In this document: piece by piece, positions 5,974-10,864 of the stretch | Layout of the letters: the number at the start of each line of letters is the position of its first letter | How positions within the stretch are numbered: position 1 is the stretch's first letter | Origin: Chloroflexota bacterium | GTDB taxonomy: Bacteria > Chloroflexota > Dehalococcoidia > Tepidiformales > Tepidiformaceae | Direction: 5' to 3' | Length of the DNA stretch: 10,864 nt | Assembly (NCBI GenBank): GCA_963169135.1 | Contig: CAUJEQ010000150.1 | Coordinates: forward strand, 1-10,864 | Notes under the pieces: model-generated | Told to the model about the DNA's origin: nothing | Seen by the model: the letters and a program-made list of their open reading frames with translations, nothing else | Database searches by the model: none | Translations under genes and position numbers: made by a program

Positions 5974-7221
5974 ATGACCGTCCCTGACGCCGTCCGCGAG
6001 CAGTACGAAGCACTGCCATACCCTCCACGAGACCCGGCACAGGAGTTGCGTCAGCTGCGCACGACGCTCCCCGGGCAACTGAAGCTGGCGAGCCATGTCC
6101 TGTGGGGTGGCGGCACGGTCCTGCGCCCCGAGTTTCGCGCCCTCGACGCCGGCTGCGGGACGGGCGATTCAGCCATCTTCATGGCGGAGCAGCTCCGCCA
6201 CTGCGGGGGACAGGTGGTCGGCATCGACCTGTCCGAGACCTCGCTCGCAATCGCCAGCGAACGTGCGCAACGGCGGGGGCTCGAAAACGTCCGGTTCATC
6301 CGGGGACGTATCGAGGATCTGCCCCGGCTTGGCATCGAACCGTTCAACTACATTGTCAGCCTCGGCGTGCTGCATCACATGGCCGATCCGCTGGCCGGGC
6401 TGGCCGCGCTCAAGCAAGTGCTGAGGCCGGACGGGGGCCTCTCGCTGATGGTGTACGGCGAGTACGGCCGGACTCCCATCTATCATCTCCAACGCCTCTT
6501 CGCGCTGATTGCGCCCCCGACGCTACCGACTCCGCAACGCCTGGATATCGTGAAACGCACGCTCAATGGTCTCAGTAGCGAGCACTGGGCCTCGCTCGGC
6601 CGGTCGGCCTTTGCCGACGAGGTGAAAATGCACGGCGATGCCGGCCTCTTCGATCTTTTCCTGCATGCCCAGGACCGCGCCTACACGGTCCCCCAGATCT
6701 ACGACTGGCTGCGGTCTGCCGGCCTCGACCTGCTGCGGTTCGACGTGCCCATCCTGTACGAGCCCGCACTGAACCTGCCCGGCGTCGCGGTCGAGGGCCT
6801 GGACGGGCCGACCCGGCAGGCGGTGGCCGAACTGTTGCACGGCCGCATCAAGAAGCACACCTTTTTCGCGTGCGAATCACTCGCCACCGTGCCGGCTGCC
6901 CCGGCCTGGGATGACGAGGCTGCCATTCCCGACTGGCTGATGCACGACGCGTCCTGGTTGGACAATCAGATCGAGCGCCGGCCGCAGATCGATGTGTTCT
7001 ACGAGGGGATGGAGTTCCATTGCACCCTCGACGGATTCCGGAGGAACTTCTTGCGCCTCATCGATGGGAAACGGTCGCTCGGTGAGATTCTCGCTTCTCT
7101 TGACGCCAGACACCGCGACCTGGGCCGCGCGGAGCTCCTGAAACGCTGGCACCTCCTCTATCAGTCGCTCACGCTTTTCAGTCTTCTCGGACTCTTTCGG
7201 GGGCCTTTCCGCGACGCCTGA
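5974..7221 (+). CDS. Class I SAM-dependent methyltransferase with a PqqD-like C-terminal domain
   Basis: From the ATG at 5974 the protein has 415 residues. The N-terminus VREQYEALPYPPRDP is a signature of one methyltransferase family. The Rossmann core follows, with motif I D58-A-G-C-G-T-G64 (SAM binding), acidic D85 at the end of beta-2 (VVGIDLS), and motif IV region IVSLGVLHHMADP, then a strand in the GGLSLMVYGEYGR segment. The middle (about 200-330) is helical with KMHGDAGLFDLFLHAQDRAYT, typical of this family. Residues about 340-415 add a module with FHCTLDGFRRNFLRLIDG and KRSLGEIL, resembling PqqD-like or winged-helix peptide-binding domains. The methyl acceptor is unknown. Longer starts exist (ATG 5938, TTG 5911) but add sequence outside the family pattern. 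The gene is divergent from the receiver-like gene across about 200 nt in which I see no other gene. Family firm, tail assignment tentative. Confidence 0.9.
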   Translation: MTVPDAVREQYEALPYPPRDPAQELRQLRTTLPGQLKLASHVLWGGGTVLRPEFRALDAGCGTGDSAIFMAEQLRHCGGQVVGIDLSETSLAIASERAQRRGLENVRFIRGRIEDLPRLGIEPFNYIVSLGVLHHMADPLAGLAALKQVLRPDGGLSLMVYGEYGRTPIYHLQRLFALIAPPTLPTPQRLDIVKRTLNGLSSEHWASLGRSAFADEVKMHGDAGLFDLFLHAQDRAYTVPQIYDWLRSAGLDLLRFDVPILYEPALNLPGVAVEGLDGPTRQAVAELLHGRIKKHTFFACESLATVPAAPAWDDEAAIPDWLMHDASWLDNQIERRPQIDVFYEGMEFHCTLDGFRRNFLRLIDGKRSLGEILASLDARHRDLGRAELLKRWHLLYQSLTLFSLLGLFRGPFRDA

Positions 7222-7423
7222 CCTGCCCGGCCCCGGCCCCGCCCCGCCCGCCGTCGCCGGCGCAGTCAACAACGAGTGCCGATCCCTGTTTGGTCCCCTC
7301 CCGCTGTCTGGTTCGCCCGGGTTGTGGTGGCCGTTTGGGCCGCGGTTCAGGTGGCCTGGCCCTGGAGTAAGCTTGTCCCGGGCGAACTCGGTTCTGACTT
7401 CATCCTGTGACTGAAGGGGCGCA
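7222..7423. other. Intergenic region without a recognised gene
   Basis: It begins with a C/G-only low-complexity stretch (about 7223-7250) and then contains an 11-bp perfect inverted repeat described separately. I see no protein-like frame, no tRNA and no riboswitch that I can name. Confidence 0.5.
7311..7387. repeat. 11-bp perfect inverted repeat with 55-nt spacer
   Basis: GTTCGCCCGGG (7311-7321) and CCCGGGCGAAC (7377-7387) are exact complements. They frame a G/T-rich spacer with short secondary pairings and lie 36 nt upstream of the small membrane protein start. It could be a structured leader RNA, a pair of half-operators, or chance in GC-rich DNA. Confidence 0.5.
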
Positions 7424-7669
7424 TTGCGGACCGTGGAACCGGAACACACTGAGACTTTCGCATGGGCCGTCGTGTTTGCCCTGGCTGGCGTTATCGCTTT
7501 GGCGGGACTGGCCCTCCTTGTCAGGAGTACCGCCCGGTCCACGAGATGGGCTCCCGGGCCGGCACGCCAGGCTGTGATGACGACACTCCTTGCAGTGGCC
7601 GGGGTGAGTTCGGTGCTCGCCGGCCTCTGGCTCTTGTTGGCATCCTACTCCGAGAGCTGGGGGCGCTAG
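7424..7669 (+). CDS. Small two-helix membrane protein, function unknown
   Basis: Up to 81 residues with two clear transmembrane helices: FAWAVVFALAGVIALAGLAL (about 12-31) and a second at about 51-74 (VMTTLLAVAGVSSVLAGLWL). They are joined by a basic loop (RSTARSTRWAPGPAR), which predicts a hairpin with the loop in the cytoplasm. The TTG at 7424 has GAAGGGG 4 nt upstream, while an in-frame GTG at 7433 would give 78 residues. There is no known domain, and such hairpins occur as accessory subunits or orphan proteins. The stop is 2 nt from the stop of the convergent EEP gene. Coding is supported by hydrophobic pattern, ribosome site and tight end-to-end packing, but not by homology. Confidence 0.6.
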   Translation: MRTVEPEHTETFAWAVVFALAGVIALAGLALLVRSTARSTRWAPGPARQAVMTTLLAVAGVSSVLAGLWLLLASYSESWGR

Positions 7670-7671
7670 AG

Positions 7672-8424
7672 TCAGGTGTTTCGTTCGACCTCCGCCACGA
7701 CGGCGAAGTGGTCGCTCGGGTAGATCGTCGGGTCCGCCACCGGATGCTCGTTCGCGGCAACCCGGGCCCGCGCAACCCTCCCCTGGCCCTTCAGCCAGAT
7801 GTAGTCCAGGCAGTTCGGTTCGCCTTCCGTGTCCATCGCCGGCGCCTGAATACCCGACGGCCACGTCACCGCCGGCTCCCCGCCGTTGGCCTCGGCGTGC
7901 GCCGAACGATAGCCAGCCTCGAGCATCACCGCGTACGCAGGCTCGTGTGGAGGAGTGTTGAAGTCCCCAACGACCGCCACCAGGTCTGCGGCCGGCGCCT
8001 CCGCCAGCCAGCGCACGATGGCCGCGGCTTGCTCGACCCTCACCGCGGGTTCTTCCGGCTTGTGGTGCAGGTGGGTGTTCGCAAACCACATCGTGAACTG
8101 GCCTGGCAGCGCGACCAGCACCCGGTGCACCGATCGGCCGTGGCTCAGCCGCAGTTCTTCGTGTGCGAGCACGTCGCCCAGGCCGCAGAGGATCGCGTTC
8201 CCGAACTCGGTGTACTTCTCGTGCCGCGACGTGAAGGCCCGGTAGTGCCGCCCGGGCAACTGCGCCGAGAGGTAATCGTCCTGCCGCGGCGCGCTGAACA
8301 TCACCTCCTGCAACCCGATGATGTCCGCCTCGATTTCCGCGAAAGCGGCCCCGAGCAGCGGCTTCCGCTCGTCGTACCGGTCGCTCACGTTGCGGATGTT
8401 GAAGGTAGCCAGCCGTATCTGCAT
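7672..8424 (-). CDS. Endonuclease/exonuclease/phosphatase (EEP) superfamily protein
   Basis: The protein has 250 residues, a complete stand-alone EEP domain without signal peptide. All metal-site and catalytic motifs are present in order: TFNIR with N9, LQEV with E40, ANTHLHH with H118 (115-121), the VGDFN loop with D154 and N156, LDYIW with D207, and the terminal SDHFAV with D238 and H239. These enzymes use divalent metal to cleave phosphodiester or phosphate bonds in nucleic acids, phospholipids or phosphorylated metabolites. The substrate cannot be told from sequence here. It most resembles the small cytoplasmic group annotated as EEP family hydrolases. The ATG at 8424 has GGGAG 4 nt upstream. 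It starts 13 nt after the MTHFR-like stop, so it is probably translated from the same message. Family certain, substrate open. Confidence 0.93.
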   Translation of the reverse strand: MQIRLATFNIRNVSDRYDERKPLLGAAFAEIEADIIGLQEVMFSAPRQDDYLSAQLPGRHYRAFTSRHEKYTEFGNAILCGLGDVLAHEELRLSHGRSVHRVLVALPGQFTMWFANTHLHHKPEEPAVRVEQAAAIVRWLAEAPAADLVAVVGDFNTPPHEPAYAVMLEAGYRSAHAEANGGEPAVTWPSGIQAPAMDTEGEPNCLDYIWLKGQGRVARARVAANEHPVADPTIYPSDHFAVVAEVERNT

Positions 8425-8437
8425 CGCGCTCCCGATC

Positions 8438-9268
8438 CTATGCCACGCCGGCTGCGCGCAGGGCCCCCAGGATGCGCTCGCCCATCTCGGCCGGGGCGTC
8501 CATCTCGAAGGTCATGATGGCCACTCCGTCAACCAGCGGCGATTCTGCCAACGCCCGGATCGTGCCGGTGAACGTCCCCCAGGCCGCTTCAGGATCCCCG
8601 CCGGCCAGCACGTCCTTCAATGCCCGTGGAAGGCTGACGCCCAGCCGCTCCTCGATCCGCACCGCTGCTTCGAGCGAAACCAGGGGCATCGCCATGGCGA
8701 TTACACGCGCTTCCGGCACGGCGCGGTCGATGGCCCGAGCGTACCGCTCAAGTGGTTCGAGCTCGAACACCGGCTGCGACTGGATATAAGTCGCACCCGC
8801 CCGGAGCTTCGGCAACAGGTTCTTCAACACCGCCTGCTCGTCCCGGCCGTACTGGTTCAGCGTCGCCCCGACGATTGCGCCCGGCAGCGTGTCCCGGGTC
8901 ATCGCCACGGCATCCCGGACGGCCACGGCGTCCGGCGCGCCGCCCGCCGCATGGTCCCCCAGGATACAGAGCACCTGCCCGAGGCCCCCGGCCGCCGCCC
9001 GCCCCAGGTCCGCCCGTATCTCCTCGCGGCTCCGCCCCCGTGTGACCAGGTGCCATGCCGGTTCCATCCCCGCCGTCTTCAGTTCCAGCGAGGCGTCCAG
9101 GCTCGACTGGCGGCCGGGCCGCTGGATGACGTTGATGGCCTGGGCCGCCATCCCCAGCAGCCGCGCCCGGCGTAGCAGCACCTTCGGCAGGTCCCGTTGC
9201 GGCGGCGTAATCTCCAGCGCTACCGCGAATTGCCCGGCGTCCAGCTTCTCGGCAAATGGCACGCTCAT
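8438..9268 (-). CDS. Methylenetetrahydrofolate reductase family protein, divergent
   Basis: From the ATG at 9268 the protein has 276 residues, close to the usual length of bacterial MetF-type enzymes. It follows the FAD-dependent TIM-barrel pattern: FAVALEITPP with E19 at the place of the catalytic Glu, HLVTRGRSREEI (73-84) where canonical MTHFR has HLTC, VLCILGDHAAG with D105 at the place of the FAD/folate Asp, and GATYIQSQPVF (158-168) matching the substrate-Gln strand. The canonical YGAGGS loop is replaced by QRPGRQSS (about 49-56), so it is a divergent member. The expected reaction is NAD(P)H-linked reduction of 5,10-methylene- to 5-methyl-tetrahydrofolate, but a different reductase role is possible. 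A GTG at 9298 would add 10 residues of non-family sequence, so the ATG is preferred. It lies 69 nt after the DppC-type gene and 13 nt before the EEP gene. Confidence 0.88.
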   Translation of the reverse strand: MSVPFAEKLDAGQFAVALEITPPQRDLPKVLLRRARLLGMAAQAINVIQRPGRQSSLDASLELKTAGMEPAWHLVTRGRSREEIRADLGRAAAGGLGQVLCILGDHAAGGAPDAVAVRDAVAMTRDTLPGAIVGATLNQYGRDEQAVLKNLLPKLRAGATYIQSQPVFELEPLERYARAIDRAVPEARVIAMAMPLVSLEAAVRIEERLGVSLPRALKDVLAGGDPEAAWGTFTGTIRALAESPLVDGVAIMTFEMDAPAEMGERILGALRAAGVA

Positions 9269-9337
9269 ACCGTCCGATGGACCTCGCTCACGATCCACCC
9301 CATGTACCGTCCGCTGCCTGCCATCACCGGCAGGGGT

Positions 9338-10387
9338 CTAATTGAATCCTCCGCGGGCTCCCCGGAGGCGCGGGTCCAGCATGTCGCGTAGCGCATCGCC
9401 AAACATGTTAAAGCTGAACACCGCAAGCGCGATGCAAATGCCCGGCCAGAGCACTGCCTGGAACTTCACCGTCGAGATCTGCTGCGCCAGGTTGAGCATC
9501 TGTCCCCAGGTCGGCTTGTTCGGGTCCACCACACCGAACCCGAGGAAGCTCAGCGCCGCCTCCGCCAGGATCACTCCGCCGAGGCCGATCGTCGCCTGCA
9601 CCATCAGCGGCCCGAAAATGTTCGGGATCACGTGGCGCACCATGATTCGCGCGTCCGTACACCCGATCACGCGCGCCGCCTCAAGGAACTGGGCCGACCG
9701 GACGCCCAGCACCGATGCGCGGATCACCCGGGACCCTCCGGCCCCGCCGAGCAGCCCGAGCACCAGTGCCAGTTTGAAGAACGTGATCCGCGCATCGTCG
9801 AATGGGAGTGGGCCATCGACATCCAGCCGGCCGATCATCTGGGGGAGAGCCAGCAGCACCACCAGGGCTGGCAGCGCCATGATCGCATCGACAAAGCGCT
9901 GCACCAGCGAGTCGTACCATCCACCGAAGTAACCAGACGAGACGCCGATCGCCAGCGAGATCAACGAACTCAACAAGACCGCCATGAAGCCGATATACAC
10001 CGCCCATCGCGCCCCGTAGATCACACGGCTGTAGACGTCCCGGCCGAGCTGGTCGGTGCCGAACGGTTCCGAGAGGCTGCCCTCGACCGTCCGCGCCGGC
10101 GAGGTAATCGTCGCCGGCTCAACCAGCGTCGGGCACATGAACGTGTCCCGTGGTCCCAGACAGTAGCTCTTCAGACGGGGCGCAACCCCCGTGGTCGCCG
10201 GGTCGTGTGTCGCGAAGAACTGCGGTATCGCCGCCAGGATCACCATGAACACCAGGACCACGAACCCCGCGAACCCCAGCGGCTTGGTGCGCGCCATCGT
10301 CCGAAAAAAGCCGAACGTCCGCCCCGGTAGCGATCGGCTGAGGTCCTGGCGGGCCTGGAGCGGTGCGATGACTGTTGCCTCTGCCAT
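9338..10387 (-). CDS. DppC/OppC-type ABC transporter permease
   Basis: The protein has 349 residues. The N-terminal cytoplasmic segment contains the MARTKPLGFAG helix start typical of DppC. The first transmembrane helix is about 36-58, followed by an extracytoplasmic loop ending in the family signature FGTDQLGRDVYSR (109-121). Further helices lie at about 128-150, 165-183, 202-222, 265-285 and 311-332. The EAA motif that docks on the ATPase is LEAARVIGCTDARIMVRHVIPN (235-256). The C-terminus LDPRLRG is conserved. It forms the import channel with the DppB-type partner, for oligopeptides, nickel or related solutes. The loop between TM1 and the signature is long and holds two cysteines (C76, C85). 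The ATG at 10387 follows the DppB stop by 2 nt and has GAGG 8 nt upstream. The region upstream of it in frame belongs to the DppB gene in another frame. Confidence 0.95.
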   Translation of the reverse strand: MAEATVIAPLQARQDLSRSLPGRTFGFFRTMARTKPLGFAGFVVLVFMVILAAIPQFFATHDPATTGVAPRLKSYCLGPRDTFMCPTLVEPATITSPARTVEGSLSEPFGTDQLGRDVYSRVIYGARWAVYIGFMAVLLSSLISLAIGVSSGYFGGWYDSLVQRFVDAIMALPALVVLLALPQMIGRLDVDGPLPFDDARITFFKLALVLGLLGGAGGSRVIRASVLGVRSAQFLEAARVIGCTDARIMVRHVIPNIFGPLMVQATIGLGGVILAEAALSFLGFGVVDPNKPTWGQMLNLAQQISTVKFQAVLWPGICIALAVFSFNMFGDALRDMLDPRLRGARGGFN

Positions 10388-10389
10388 GG

Positions 10390-10864
10390 TCAGTGCCTCG
10401 CCCGGGGATCTAGGACTGTGTAACTCACATCCACGATCAGATTCACCAGTACCACGGTGATGGCAAAGAACAAGGCGACCCCCTGGACTACCGCAAAGTC
10501 CTTCTGGCTTACTGCGAGGATCAGGTGCCGTCCCATCCCGGGGAGCGAAAACAGCGACTCGAAGATCACTGTGCCCCCGACCAGCGTCGCCATGGTCAGG
10601 CCGATTACGGTGACCACGGGGAGCAACGCGTTCTTGAGCGCGTGCCGGACGACGATCACGCGCTCCCGCAGTCCCTTCGCCCACGCCGTCCGGATGTAGT
10701 CCTGCCGCAACACGTCCAGCATCATCGTCCGGGCGTAGCGCATCACCTGGGCCGATGTCGCCAGCGAGACGATGAAGGCCGGCATCCACATCTGGCGCAG
10801 GTTCGCTATCGGGTCCTCACGCAGCGACTGATAGCGAATGCTCGGAATCCAGCCGAAGTTCTTC
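10390..10864 (-). CDS. DppB/OppB-type ABC transporter permease, C-terminal part
   Basis: The frame is open from the right window edge to a TGA at 10390-10392, giving the last 157 residues. The start lies outside. The visible part includes LRQMWMPAFIVSLATSAQ entering a transmembrane helix, the EAA loop DYIRTAWAKGLRERVIVVRH with the conserved A-x-A-K-G-L core, the conserved ALKNALLPVVTVIG helix, the FESLFSLPGMGRHL segment and the last transmembrane helix ending in YTVLDPRARH. These are the standard DppB features in order. It pairs with the DppC-type permease that starts 2 nt after its stop. The solute-binding protein and ATPases are expected to the right of the window. Confidence 0.95.
   Translation of the reverse strand, partial: KNFGWIPSIRYQSLREDPIANLRQMWMPAFIVSLATSAQVMRYARTMMLDVLRQDYIRTAWAKGLRERVIVVRHALKNALLPVVTVIGLTMATLVGGTVIFESLFSLPGMGRHLILAVSQKDFAVVQGVALFFAITVVLVNLIVDVSYTVLDPRARH

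Noticed and set aside
9317..9334. 6-bp hairpin CCTGCC/GGCAGG after the DppC gene as a terminator
   Set aside because: The stem is short and no T run follows on the minus strand, so it does not argue against cotranscription of the MTHFR-like gene.
10388..10789. Long N-terminal extension of the DppC frame
   Set aside because: It overlaps the DppB gene in another frame, has non-membrane sequence, and the ATG at 10387 has an SD and sits 2 nt after the DppB stop as usual for this operon type.

Overview
The window is GC-rich chromosomal DNA with tightly packed genes on both strands, frequent GTG/TTG starts and no phage, transposon, CRISPR, rRNA or tRNA signal. The gene content (DUF4349 lipoprotein, single-component P450, MaoC hydratase, Dpp/Opp-type permeases, orphan signalling proteins, genes that look leaderless) would suit a high-GC Chloroflexota bacterium, perhaps of the Tepidiforma/Dehalococcoidia type. 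That is an impression from protein style, not a phylogenetic result.

Layout. 1-180 (+): end of folK (folate synthesis). 275-1243 (+): DUF4349 membrane lipoprotein. 1254-1288: strong hairpin, probably a terminator shared with the convergent cytochrome P450 at 1320-2534 (-). 2535-2785: divergent intergenic region with a long near-perfect palindrome. 2786-3658 (+): orphan membrane-anchored protein with a Pro/Thr/Ala-rich stalk. 3732-4145 (+): MaoC-type (R)-enoyl-CoA hydratase. 5774-4158 (-): two-gene unit made of a Cys-cluster protein with a degenerate receiver-like domain and a SpoIIAA/STAS-like protein. 5974-7221 (+): SAM methyltransferase with a PqqD-like tail. 7222-7423: non-coding, with an 11-bp inverted repeat. 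7424-7669 (+): two-helix small membrane protein. 10864-7672 (-): one probable transcription unit read leftwards, comprising a DppB-type permease (partial), a DppC-type permease, a divergent methylenetetrahydrofolate reductase and an endonuclease/exonuclease/phosphatase protein.

How the genes relate. The two permeases are neighbouring halves of a peptide/nickel-type ABC importer channel, whose binding protein and ATPases would lie beyond the right edge. The MTHFR-like and EEP genes follow in the same direction with short gaps, so they may be cotranscribed, without an obvious metabolic link. The most unusual unit is 4158-5774. Its receiver-like domain has Glu where the phospho-acceptor Asp should be and Val where the conserved Lys should be, it carries two pairs of CxxC knuckles, and its partner has a fold typical of anti-anti-sigma or SpoIIAA-like proteins. 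This resembles an uncharacterised, phosphorylation-independent signalling pair. Two other points merit checking: the P450 I-helix lacks the usual acid-alcohol pair, and several genes that start transcription units have a -10-like hexamer about 6 nt before the start codon and no useful Shine-Dalgarno sequence, which suggests leaderless mRNAs.
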